From DATGKG01 sp963783145 (GTDB lineage Bacteria; Desulfobacterota; Binatia; Binatales; Binataceae): a stretch of 64,000 nt of DNA. A program made the translations under genes and the position numbers. The stretch lies in the NCBI GenBank assembly GCA_963783145.1, contig CAWAMM010000002.1:682001-746000 (forward strand). The letters run 5' to 3'. Under the pieces are notes generated by a model. It had not been told where the DNA came from and ran no database searches. It saw only the letters and a program-made list of their open reading frames with translations. Below, in pieces: positions 18,389 through 26,821 of the stretch; position 1 is the stretch's first letter; every line of letters begins with the position of its first letter.

Positions 18389-18507
18389 GGTCCCTTCTCT
18401 CGCCAGCGAGAGAAGGTGGATGGCGCGGTTCTCGCTATGGCTTCGTGGCGAGAACCGTGCCAGACGGATGAGAGCCGCGCTCGCCGCGAGCGCGGTCGTG
18501 GAGTGCA
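18389..18507 (+). repeat. Three-hairpin REP-like repeat, copy 1
   Basis: Contains three consecutive hairpins: CCTTCTCTCGC/GCGAGAGAAGG, CGGTTCTCGC/GCGAGAACCG, and CCGCGCTCG/CGAGCGCGG, the last after conserved GACGGATGAGAG and before GTGGAGTG. An inverted copy lies at 19734-19864. The first two stems keep their sequence between copies; the third keeps pairing but not sequence. Confidence 0.75.
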
Positions 18508-18554
18508 ATAAACCTCTTCCCACAAGTCCGCACATCCGTAGACTCACGGTCATC

Positions 18555-18926
18555 ATGAATGGACGTGCGGTCGCCGACCGGCGACTCATGACACAACGTG
18601 CTCGCACCTTGCGGCGCGATTCCACCGACGCTGAGCAACGGCTATGGAGCGCATTGCGCAATCGGCGCCTCGAGGACATCCGCTTTCGGCGGCAGGTGGT
18701 GCTGGGCCGCTACGTAGCGGATTTCTGCTCGGCGCATCCGAAGCTGGTAGTCGAACTCGATGGTTCACAGCACGAGGATCAGAAGACTTACGACGAAGCT
18801 CGAACGAGATATCTGCAAGGGCAGGGATACGAAGTCTTACGCTTCTGGAATGCGGACGTCTTCGTGCATTTGGGTGCGGTGTTGGACACGATCGCGGATA
18901 AGGTCCGCGAGATGACGCCGTCTTGA
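18555..18926 (+). CDS. DUF559 endonuclease-like domain protein
   Basis: 123 residues from ATG 18555 (an open frame begins earlier, inside the repeat, and a later ATG at 18588 is also possible). The protein matches the DUF559/Vsr-like restriction-endonuclease fold: AEQRLWSALRNRRL, FRRQVVLGRYVADFC, then the catalytic-type LVVELDGSQH and EVLRFWNADV. Known members resemble very-short-patch repair nucleases, but no biochemical role is established for most. It sits just inside copy 1 of an inverted repeat pair, with an HNH nuclease gene downstream. Confidence 0.85.
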   Translation: MNGRAVADRRLMTQRARTLRRDSTDAEQRLWSALRNRRLEDIRFRRQVVLGRYVADFCSAHPKLVVELDGSQHEDQKTYDEARTRYLQGQGYEVLRFWNADVFVHLGAVLDTIADKVREMTPS

Positions 18927-19079
18927 CATGGCCGACCGGGATTCTGCGACTGATGACTGACGACACCAATCCTTATGGTAACAATCAGACGACGGTCGCG
19001 AAGAATTACCGCGGTCGCCAAACTAGCGGTTGACGGCCGACTCAGAAAACCGTTCGGCTGTGATACATTTTGCTCCACA

Positions 19080-19724
19080 ATGGACGCCCAGACGTTGAAA
19101 GACATCGAGGATCGACTGATGCAAGGCCTTGAGCTGGACGCCTACGAGCGGTCCCTTTACTACCATTTGGTCCGGCACACACGAGCGGAAGGTAAGGAAT
19201 CGGCGCTGTTTTCAGTGGCAAAATTAGCCACGCGGCTTGGCATGTCCGAGGCCTCAGTCCGTGACCGAATTCGCTCGATGGACAAAAAGGGTTGCGTAAA
19301 AATCGAAGATCGCTCCAAGGATGGCCACCACATTCGTGTGCTCCTTCCTGATGAGATACCGGCTCTGCCGAGCGCCGGGGTTTGCGAAGAGTGGGTTGAC
19401 ATCGAAGCGGTAGACTTTTACACGGAACGTCGCTTCGCAGATGTTCTCCTTAAACGTGAGGGCTCACGGTGCTTCTATTGTATGCGGGAATTGGTATCCA
19501 ATTGGGTTTTGGACCATGTTATTCCCACGGTAGATGGCGGCGGTAATTCATATCGAAATGTCGTTGCCTGCTGTCACGAATGTAATGCCGCTAAGCAGGC
19601 GTCCCCTGCGTTAGATTTTCTAAGGGGATTGTATCGTCGAGGTCTTCTGGGGCCGTCCGAGTTCGAAGCGCGAAAACTAGCGCTTGAGCGACTGGGGTCT
19701 GGTGATCTCGCGCCAGAAATCTAG
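19080..19724 (+). CDS. HNH endonuclease with N-terminal winged-helix domain
   Basis: 214 residues from ATG 19080; the frame is open upstream but this start gives MDAQTLKDIEDRLM. Residues ~40-90 look like a winged helix (LATRLGMSEASVRDRIRSMDKKG). The C-terminal HNH part has CFYCMREL, then LDHVIP with the first His of the metal finger, GNSYRNVVACC and HECNAAKQ. Base composition is visibly poorer in G+C than the flanking housekeeping genes, suggesting acquisition. It could be a homing-type, restriction or defence nuclease. The two nucleases lie inside a pair of inverted repeats. Confidence 0.8.
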   Translation: MDAQTLKDIEDRLMQGLELDAYERSLYYHLVRHTRAEGKESALFSVAKLATRLGMSEASVRDRIRSMDKKGCVKIEDRSKDGHHIRVLLPDEIPALPSAGVCEEWVDIEAVDFYTERRFADVLLKREGSRCFYCMRELVSNWVLDHVIPTVDGGGNSYRNVVACCHECNAAKQASPALDFLRGLYRRGLLGPSEFEARKLALERLGSGDLAPEI

Positions 19725-19733
19725 TTGGCGGAA

Positions 19734-19864
19734 GTGCCACTCCACCACCGGCGGGCAAGGACGCCCGCCGGCTCTCATCCGTCGGTCACGATTCTCGCAT
19801 CGCAGCCATCGCGAGAACCGCGCCCGCCACCTTCTCTCGCAGATAAAAGCGAGAGAAGGGTCCC
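19734..19864 (-). repeat. Three-hairpin REP-like repeat, copy 2 (inverted)
   Basis: Reverse complement of the 18389-18507 element: ACCCTTCTCTCGC/GCGAGAGAAGG, CGGTTCTCGC/GCGAGAATCG, then CCGGCGGGC/GCCCGCCGG between conserved GACGGATGAGAG and GTGGAGTG. The third stem has a completely different sequence from copy 1 yet still pairs over nine bases, so structure appears to be conserved. Confidence 0.75.
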
Positions 19865-19963
19865 GGAGCAGAGAAAGAACAGAAGCAGAATTCCATAGAT
19901 AGGCGCGCGGGTGCTTGCTCCTTCGCGCGGGGCCATCTAGGTTCATCCACCGAGGCGACTTCG

Positions 19964-20413
19964 ATGGGTGTTCGCGTTCGCCCCAAACGCGGCTTGGCTC
20001 GCACCATGTTCGACCTCCGGCTCTGGATTCGCGATACGATTCCCGGGACCGGCAGGCGGCTCAGATACGGCGAACGCAGCGAACATCTGGCGGCGCGGCA
20101 TCTGAAGTGGCGCGGCTATCGAATCATCGCGCGGAACTTTAAAGCCGCGGGCGCCGAGATCGATATCATCGTGAAGGATCGCGACACTATCGTGTTCGTC
20201 GAAGTGAAAGCGCGCATGAGCGACGGATTCGGTCCGCCGGAAATCGCGGTCGACGATCGCAAACAGTTTCGGATTCGGCGTGCGGCGGAGATCTTCGCGA
20301 ATCGCTATCATCTAAATGGATTCGCAGATGAGCCATCGATGCGTTTCGATATCATCGCGATTAGCGGCGACGGTCGCGGGCGCAAGGTGGAGCATCTCAA
20401 AGATGCCTTTTGA
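19964..20413 (+). CDS. yraN: YraN family (UPF0102) nuclease-like protein
   Basis: 149 residues from ATG 19964, with GAGG eight bases upstream. The family core follows the first 35 residues: GERSEHLAARHLKWRGYRI, ARNFKAAGAEIDIIVKD, FVEVKARMSDGFG and later MRFDIIAI. These form a Holliday-junction-resolvase-like restriction-endonuclease fold (GEIDLI...VFVEVK), but the function is not established. The gene ends 18 bases before serS on the same strand. Confidence 0.9.
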   Translation: MGVRVRPKRGLARTMFDLRLWIRDTIPGTGRRLRYGERSEHLAARHLKWRGYRIIARNFKAAGAEIDIIVKDRDTIVFVEVKARMSDGFGPPEIAVDDRKQFRIRRAAEIFANRYHLNGFADEPSMRFDIIAISGDGRGRKVEHLKDAF

Positions 20414-20431
20414 AGGATTACTTTAAGATAG

Positions 20432-21706
20432 ATGCTGGACATCAAACTGATTCGCGAACAGCCCGACCTGGTTCGGACCAAGCTCACGCAAACCGGCGTC
20501 GATGCCGCCGAAGTCGAGCGCGTCCTCGAAGCCGATGCGCGCCGGCGCAAGATGCAGCATGAGCTGGACGACAAACGCGCGCGTCGCGCTCGCGAATCGA
20601 AAGAGCTCGGCAAGGCCTCGCCCGCGGAGCGCGAGCTCAAGCGCGCCGAGATGCGGCAGCTCGGCGAGGAGATCTCCGCGGGTGAGCGCGAGCTGACGGC
20701 AACCGAGGAAGAGTGCGAGCGCCTGATGCTGATGCTGCCGAATCTGCCGCGTGATTGGGTGCCGGTCGGAAAGGATGAGAGCGAGAACAAAATCGTTCGC
20801 AGCGAAGGGACGCCGCTCGAGTTCACCTCGTTCAAGGCCAAGCCGCATTGGGAGCTGGGCGAGGCCCTCGGCATCATCGATTTCGAGCGCGGGGTGAAGA
20901 TTTCCGGCACTCGATTTCATTTCCTCCTCGGCGCGGGTGCGCGGCTGGAACGGGCGCTGATCGCGTGGATGCTCGATGTGAAAACGCTGGAGCAGGGCTA
21001 CCTCGAAGTGGCGCCGCCGATGATGGTGAACACCGCGGCGGCGATCGGCAGCGCGCATCTGCCCAAGTTCGAAGACACAATGTATCGCGACTACCAGGAA
21101 GATTTCTGGTTCATCCCCACCGCCGAGCTTCCGCTGACCAACATGTATTCGCGCGAGATTCTCGAGACCGGCCAGTTGCCGATTTATCTCGCCGCATATA
21201 CGCCATGCTTCCGGCGCGAGAAGATGTCGGCCGGGCGCGATGTGCGCGGCATCAAGCGCGGCCATCAATTCGACAAGGTCGAGATGGTCAAGGTGGTACA
21301 TCCGTCGACCTCCGATGAGGAGCTCGACAAGCTGGTCGAGAACGCATGCGAGATTTGCCGGCGCCTGGAGATTCCTTTCCGCGTCATCCAGATGTGCACG
21401 GGAGACCTGGGATTCTCGGCGGCGGGTAAGTACGACGTCGAGATGTGGGCGCCGGGGGTCGGGGAGTGGCTGGAGGTCTCATCGTGCTCCAACTGCACCG
21501 ATTTCCAGGCGCGGCGCGCACAGATTCGCTTTCGCGAGAAAGGCGGCAAGCCGGAACTGGCGCATACGCTCAATGGATCGGGGCTCGGGCTGCCGCGAAC
21601 GCTAATTGCGGTGATGGAGAACTATCAGAACGAAGACGGCAGCATCACCATCCCGAAGGTCCTGCGCCCTTACATGGGCGGGCTCGAGCGAATCGCTAAT
21701 CGATAG
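20432..21706 (+). CDS. serS: Serine-tRNA ligase
   Basis: 424 residues, normal length. An N-terminal coiled-coil tRNA-binding arm (residues ~25-105) precedes the class II catalytic core: motif 2 is PCFRREKMSAGRDVRGIKRGHQF-like (TPCFRREKMSAGRD), and motif 3 is LNGSGLGLPRTLIAVMENYQ. Charges tRNA(Ser) and tRNA(Sec). The class II core ends with VLRPYMGG, standard for bacterial SerRS. It follows yraN closely. Confidence 0.97.
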   Translation: MLDIKLIREQPDLVRTKLTQTGVDAAEVERVLEADARRRKMQHELDDKRARRARESKELGKASPAERELKRAEMRQLGEEISAGERELTATEEECERLMLMLPNLPRDWVPVGKDESENKIVRSEGTPLEFTSFKAKPHWELGEALGIIDFERGVKISGTRFHFLLGAGARLERALIAWMLDVKTLEQGYLEVAPPMMVNTAAAIGSAHLPKFEDTMYRDYQEDFWFIPTAELPLTNMYSREILETGQLPIYLAAYTPCFRREKMSAGRDVRGIKRGHQFDKVEMVKVVHPSTSDEELDKLVENACEICRRLEIPFRVIQMCTGDLGFSAAGKYDVEMWAPGVGEWLEVSSCSNCTDFQARRAQIRFREKGGKPELAHTLNGSGLGLPRTLIAVMENYQNEDGSITIPKVLRPYMGGLERIANR

Positions 21707-21831
21707 AGGTCAGCGGTAAATCGCCGCGTCCAGGAGGCTCGATGAAAGGGGTACGCCAGTCAAACGACTTTTGAAATGAGCGTCGTCATCGCGGCCAAAA
21801 TGCGCCAGCGCGATGGGTTGTCTACCGCGCG

Positions 21832-23014
21832 TCAAGGTCGCGACTTTATCGCGCCAATTCGTTTCGTTCTCATCCAGAGGGTCCCCTTGATGACGACGAC
21901 GGTGTCAATCCGGTCATCAGTCAAACAAGCCGGCTCTAACCAACCGCGACGATAGAGCTCATACTCGGCCACACAGAGTTCCGGAAAAGCCGACAGCGAG
22001 TACGCAGTGCTGGCATCCATGGTCATCACTGCGGTTCTGCCCTGTTCATTTGTTTTCACGAAATCGACGACTTCGGCGAACGGGATGGCTGCGTTGCGTT
22101 TGAATGGGGTGCTGCTCGAGCGAAGATTGGCGACCACCGCAACCGCTACGACAACCAAGGCTGCGTATGAGGCGCTCGCGGCGCGAGTGCGGCGAAGTCG
22201 ATTGCGCACACGAGCCCAATTGAGGTCAGTGCGGAAATCATCGGACTCAGAAAAAGATAGCCACGCGGCTCGGAAAATCCGCCCAAGGTGAAGAGCGCCG
22301 CGAGACCCGCGTTGATAACGATAATGATGTACAATCGTTCTAACTTTGGATTTATCGTGGCGAGGCTTAGCGCGCAGTACGATAGGTAAACGGTTCCGAC
22401 GATTGCGAGAGCGACCAGCCAGCCCTGCGAGATCCCGAGGGTAACGCCTCCAAAAAAGCCCAAGCGACGTCTCCTGCACGCGCCGCAGCACGCCCGCCGT
22501 GTAGTGAAGACTCTCGACTGCGCGAGTAGCCGGCGCAAACCCTGAGGAATGAGATCAAACCCGGGACCGCGAATGCGGCCGTCAGCAGGACAGAAATTCC
22601 GCATCCTCCCGCCAGCGAAATCTCTCGTTGATACGAGGTAGCGATGAAAAAGAACTGCAAGAAGCGGGAAAATCGCGAGAAAACCCACATCGGCATGCGA
22701 GTCCAAAGCTGTTCCGCTCAGAAACCAATGCCGCGAACTCGAAGATAGACCAAAAATGCGACCGCCACAGGCAGCATCAATGGCGGGTACCAGCGAAGTG
22801 CGTCGCCCTGACTGATCGCCAGTGGAGTCAATCCGAACAGAAGCGCGATAAGCAGGCGCGTAGAGATTGACAGGCTGGATGGGCCGAGTGCATCCACTGC
22901 CAAATCGCGAGACCAGATTGCGAGCGTTCCGGCGGAAATGCAGCCTAAGGAACTGACCCGTAAGCGCAACGAGGGACGAGTAGGCGGAGTCGAGAATCGT
23001 GCGAAGACCGGCAT
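21832..23014 (-). pseudogene. Decayed polytopic membrane protein, glycosyltransferase family 39-like
   Basis: Protein-like segments lie in three frames on one strand. 23014-22721 reads into GDALRWYPPLMLPVAVAF, then meets a stop at 22718-22720 but continues in the same frame with LAGGCGISVLLTAAFAVPG. The frame then changes near 22490 to TLGISQGWLVALAIVGTVY and YGYLFLSPMIS-type membrane segments, and changes again near 22170 to an extracytoplasmic-looking tail (VVDFVKTNEQGRTAVMTMD). At least one stop and two frameshifts indicate a pseudogene. The ArnT/GT39 assignment is from the mix of membrane segments and periplasmic tail; the N-terminal DxD region is missing. Confidence 0.6.
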
Positions 23015-23360
23015 AAGAAGATTAATGCGAGAGCATTGGATTCATTTCGTTGCGGTTTACCGAGAGTCGGAGGGTAAAACCCCATCGTGCGTAAGAAATC
23101 GTTGATCGGCCGAGGCAAGGAGGTGGTGATGCACATCGATCGACAGCGGGAAGCGGTCATCGACTCAGGCCCTGGCACTGTCGAGTACCACGCCGAGTGA
23201 AGATGGCGGCCGGCCCAATAAAACTGGTCGCAGTACGGTTTCAAACGATCCCGACATTCGGTAACTCAGCCGTTTTAGCGTATGACAATTTAACCGATGC
23301 ATGAGATGATAAAAACGACGCGGTTTGCGAAAGCACGCCTTCACAACGCTTTGGCCACTT
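23015..23360. other. Spacer without a supported gene
   Basis: Short out-of-frame open segments on the minus strand read on from the pseudogene, and may be its eroded 5' end, but no continuous frame or motif is visible. The right end borders the candidate Pho box. Confidence 0.4.
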
Positions 23361-23390
23361 CGTAACACTCCCGTAACAATCGATTGTTAC
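23361..23390 (+). promoter_or_regulatory. Candidate Pho box: direct heptamers plus an 18-bp palindrome
   Basis: CGTAACA (23361-23367) is repeated at 23372-23378 after a four-base spacer, exactly the heptamer-4-heptamer, 11-base period of PhoB/PhoP boxes. The second heptamer also starts a perfect 18-bp palindrome (23373-23390). It lies 22 bases before the start of pstC in an operon ending with phoB-phoR. Confidence 0.5.
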
Positions 23391-23412
23391 CATTCGGCAT
23401 GGAGGATCTCCT

Positions 23413-24465
23413 TTGGGCGAATCCATGCCTATAGGATCAGCGAAGGAGTCCGGGCTTTCGCGCGGAGCGGCGGTGGTGGCTGAGCAGGCACAAACAGCAT
23501 TCCATGAGACTACCTTGACGCGTCGGGAGGCGCGTCGCAGTGAGTTCGGTGGCCGGATTTTCGGCGATCGAATCTTCGGCCTCAGCACCTTGGGTCTGGC
23601 GCTGGTCGTACTTGGACTGCTCATCGCATTGGCGATAGTACTGCTCCAGGCATCGTCGCTGAGTCTGCACCAGTTCGGATTGCATTTCCTGGTCAGCACC
23701 GATTGGGATCCGGTCAACGATGTTTACGGTGCGCTCCCATTCATCTATGGGACCGCAGTCTCGTCGGCCCTCGCGCTTACGATTGCGGTACCGCTGAGCC
23801 TCGGCGTGGCGCTCTGCCTGAGTGAACTCGCGCCGGCATGGCTCAAGCGCCCGATTGCGTTCCTGGTCGAGTTGCTGGCGGCGATCCCCAGTGTTGTTTA
23901 CGGCTTGTGGGCGATCTTCGTGCTGGGACCGTGGCTGCGCGATCATATCGAGCCGATCCTCAAGGCCTCGCTTGGCGTTCTTCCGTTTTTTCGCGGACCA
24001 CGCACTTCAGTGAGTATGTTTTCGGCGGGCGTTATCCTTGCCGTGATGGTGATTCCTTATATTTCCTCGGTTTGCACCGATGTTTTTGCGGTGGTGCCGC
24101 AAAGTCAGCGCGAGGCCGCACTCGCGCTCGGCGCCACCAAATGGGAGATGGTGCGATTGTCGGTGCTTCCTCCCTCGATTTCAGGGGTGGTGGGCGCGAT
24201 CATACTGGGACTCGGTCGCGCGCTGGGCGAAACTATCGCGGTGGCGATGGTCATCGGCAATTCGCCCAACATATCGTTCTCGCTCTTTGCACCCGGAGCC
24301 ACCCTCGCGAGCGTCATCGCCAACGAGTTCGCGGAAGCCACCACCAGCATGTACCAGTCCGCGTTGATCGAATTGGGCCTGGTGCTGATGGCGCTCGCGA
24401 TCGTGCTGAACGTGATGGCGCGACTGCTGGTGGTCGGCGTGCAACGTCGTGCGGGGGTGCGTTGA
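23413..24465 (+). CDS. pstC: Phosphate ABC transporter permease PstC
   Basis: About 350 residues with six or more membrane segments. The periplasmic-permease EAA loop is AALALGATKWEMVRLSVLP, followed by GRALGETIAVAMVIG, typical of PstC. TTG at 23413 is preferred because GGAGG (23402-23406 region) lies about seven bases upstream; ATG 23425 would be too distant. PstC and PstA form the transmembrane channel for phosphate import. First gene of pstC-pstA-pstB-phoU-phoB-phoR. No pstS is present in the window. Confidence 0.95.
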   Translation: MGESMPIGSAKESGLSRGAAVVAEQAQTAFHETTLTRREARRSEFGGRIFGDRIFGLSTLGLALVVLGLLIALAIVLLQASSLSLHQFGLHFLVSTDWDPVNDVYGALPFIYGTAVSSALALTIAVPLSLGVALCLSELAPAWLKRPIAFLVELLAAIPSVVYGLWAIFVLGPWLRDHIEPILKASLGVLPFFRGPRTSVSMFSAGVILAVMVIPYISSVCTDVFAVVPQSQREAALALGATKWEMVRLSVLPPSISGVVGAIILGLGRALGETIAVAMVIGNSPNISFSLFAPGATLASVIANEFAEATTSMYQSALIELGLVLMALAIVLNVMARLLVVGVQRRAGVR

Positions 24466-24466
24466 G

Positions 24467-25336
24467 ATGGCGTCGATGACCTTAGCGCTGACCCGCCACT
24501 ATCAGTATCGCAAGGCCAAGAATCTGGTGATGATGGGGTTGACGATTTTTGCCACCGTCGTCACGCTCACCCCGTTATTCCTGGTGCTCGGGTACCTGGT
24601 TTACAAGGGTGCCGCGAGCGTGAATCTCGCGTTCTTTACCCGTCTGCCCGCGCCGGTTGGCGAGGTCGGGGGCGGGATGGCGAATGCCATCGTCGGTACT
24701 TTCGAGCTGGTGCTCCTCGCCGCCTTGATCGGGGTGCCGATCGGCGTTGGCGCCGGGATCTATTCCGCCGAGCATCGCGGCACGCGACTGGCGAATGCGG
24801 TCCGGTTCGCCGCCGACGTGATGATGGGGGTGCCTTCGATCGTGGTCGGCATCTTTGCTTATGCGGTCGTGGTGCGTCCGATGGGCGGCTTCTCGGCGAT
24901 CGCGGGAGCGGTCGCGCTCGCCACCATCATGATTCCGCTGGTGACCAGGACCACCGAGGAGATGGTGCTGCTGGTGCCGCATGAGCTGCGCGAGGCATCA
25001 CTGGCGCTGGGCGTGCCGCGCTGGCGCACCACGATTTCGGTGGTCGCGCGCACCGCGATGGGCGGTATCGCCACCGGCGTCATCCTCGCCACCGCGCGGA
25101 TTGCGGGTGAGACGGCGCCGCTGCTCTTCACCGCATTCGGGAATCACTTCTGGTCGACTTCGCTGCGCGGGCCGATCTCCTCGTTGCCGGTACAAATTTA
25201 TACCTACGCTATTTCGCCGTTTGCCGATTGGCAGCGGCAGGCGTGGGCGGGAGCGCTGGTGCTGACTGCGATAGTGCTCGCGTTGGAGTTGGGAGTGCGA
25301 GCGGTGACGGGAGGCCAGGCCAAGGCGCCGCGCTGA
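24467..25336 (+). CDS. pstA: Phosphate ABC transporter permease PstA
   Basis: About 289 residues from ATG 24467, one base after the pstC stop (a further start at ATG 24476 is possible). Six membrane segments; the EAA loop is ASLALGVPRWRTTISVVAR, followed by ATARIAGETAPLLFTAFG, the PstA signature. Partner of PstC in the phosphate channel. The stop at 25336 is one base from the pstB ATG. Confidence 0.95.
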   Translation: MASMTLALTRHYQYRKAKNLVMMGLTIFATVVTLTPLFLVLGYLVYKGAASVNLAFFTRLPAPVGEVGGGMANAIVGTFELVLLAALIGVPIGVGAGIYSAEHRGTRLANAVRFAADVMMGVPSIVVGIFAYAVVVRPMGGFSAIAGAVALATIMIPLVTRTTEEMVLLVPHELREASLALGVPRWRTTISVVARTAMGGIATGVILATARIAGETAPLLFTAFGNHFWSTSLRGPISSLPVQIYTYAISPFADWQRQAWAGALVLTAIVLALELGVRAVTGGQAKAPR

Positions 25337-25337
25337 C

Positions 25338-26099
25338 ATGGCAGACAAGATTATCGTTAATCATCTGACCGCGTGGTTTGGCGCGGTGCGGGGCGTGCAC
25401 GATATCAGCATGAACATCCAGGACGGCAACATCACCGCGATAATCGGCCCATCGGGATGCGGCAAGTCGACCTTTGTGCGATGCCTCAACCGGATGCATG
25501 AGGTGATCGTCGGGGCGCGCGCCGAGGGTGAGGTGTTGCTCGACGATGAGAACATCTATGCGCCCGAGGTGGATCCGGTCCAGGTCCGGCGTCGTATCGG
25601 GATGGTATTCCAGAAGCCGACCCCGTTTCCCACCATGTCGATCGAAGACAACGTCGCCGCGGGCCTGAAGCTCAACGGCGTCAGCCTCAGCCGCTCGGAA
25701 AAAGATCAGGTCGTCGAGCGATGCCTCAAGCAGGCGGCGCTGTGGGAAGAGGTTAAGGATCGATTGCGCGCCGCAGGCGGGAGTCTCTCGGGCGGGCAAC
25801 AGCAACGGCTCTGCGTCGCGAGAGCGCTCGCGGTTGAGCCGGAGGTGTTGCTGATGGACGAGCCGTGTTCGGCGCTCGATCCGATCTCGACCGCGCGCAT
25901 CGAGGAACTATTGATTGAACTGAAAGCGAACTACACTATCGTGATAGTGACGCATAATATGCAGCAGGCGGCACGCACGGCGGACATGACCGCCTTTCTC
26001 TACGCCGGAGAACTGATCGAATACGGCGAAACCCGGCAAATTTTCACCAACCCCAACCGACGGGAGACGGAAGACTATATAACCGGGCGCTTCGGATGA
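25338..26099 (+). CDS. pstB: Phosphate ABC transporter ATP-binding protein PstB
   Basis: 253 residues. Walker A is GPSGCGKST near residue 35, the ABC signature is LSGGQQQRLCVARALA, and Walker B is VLLMDEPCSALDP; RCLNRMHEV after Walker A is characteristic of PstB. It energises phosphate uptake, and in E. coli-type systems couples transport to PhoR signalling through PhoU. Starts at ATG 25338. Confidence 0.97.
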   Translation: MADKIIVNHLTAWFGAVRGVHDISMNIQDGNITAIIGPSGCGKSTFVRCLNRMHEVIVGARAEGEVLLDDENIYAPEVDPVQVRRRIGMVFQKPTPFPTMSIEDNVAAGLKLNGVSLSRSEKDQVVERCLKQAALWEEVKDRLRAAGGSLSGGQQQRLCVARALAVEPEVLLMDEPCSALDPISTARIEELLIELKANYTIVIVTHNMQQAARTADMTAFLYAGELIEYGETRQIFTNPNRRETEDYITGRFG

Positions 26100-26118
26100 G
26101 CGCCCTGTGAGGGATGTT

Positions 26119-26817
26119 ATGGACCAGCCGCAGCCGCTGCATACCAATTTGCGCTACGAAGAGGAGCTTCGCGGCCTGCGCGCGACGCTGCTCAAAATGG
26201 GCGGGCTGGTCGAGCGGCAAATTGCCGAAGCGATCGATGCGCTGGTCAATCGCGACACCGCGCTCGCCAACGAAGTCATCGCGCGCGACAAGGAAGTGAA
26301 CCGGATGGACGTCGAGACCGACGAGACCTGCATTCGCCTGCTCGCGCTCCATCAGCCGGCCGGCAGCGATCTCCGCTTCATCACCACCGGGCTCAAAATC
26401 ACCACCGACCTCGAGCGGATCGGCGACAACGCGGTGAATATCGCGGAGCGGGTGCAAGAGCTCAACGAAGAGCCGCAAATCAAGCCCTACATCGATATCC
26501 CCCGGATGGCCTCGATCGCGCAGTCGATGGTCAAGGACAGCATCGATGCGTTCATGCGCCAGGACACCGAGCTCGCCGATCAGGTTCGGGAGCGCGACGA
26601 CCAGGTCGACGGGCTCAATCGCCAGGTTTATCGCGAGCTGCTCAGCTACATGGCCGAGGATCCGCGTCTCATCGCACGCGCGACGCGAATTCTGTTCATC
26701 TCCAAATACCTCGAGCGCATCGCCGACCATGCGGAAAATATTGCCGAGATGGTGACCTTCATGGTGAAGGGCAAGATGATCAAACACATGGACAAAAAAG
26801 CTCCGACTGACGAGTAA
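26119..26817 (+). CDS. phoU: Phosphate signalling protein PhoU
   Basis: About 232 residues from ATG 26119 (GAGGG five bases upstream); a GTG at 26107 would add four residues. Two PhoU three-helix repeats are visible, with D.E..R..DN and D..L..IARDN-like motifs: TDLERIGDNAVNIAERVQ in the first repeat and KYLERIADHAENIAEMV in the second, the E(R/K)..D.A motif being a metal-binding hallmark. PhoU is a negative regulator linking Pst transport to PhoR/PhoB. Confidence 0.95.
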   Translation: MDQPQPLHTNLRYEEELRGLRATLLKMGGLVERQIAEAIDALVNRDTALANEVIARDKEVNRMDVETDETCIRLLALHQPAGSDLRFITTGLKITTDLERIGDNAVNIAERVQELNEEPQIKPYIDIPRMASIAQSMVKDSIDAFMRQDTELADQVRERDDQVDGLNRQVYRELLSYMAEDPRLIARATRILFISKYLERIADHAENIAEMVTFMVKGKMIKHMDKKAPTDE

Positions 26818-26821
26818 CAAA

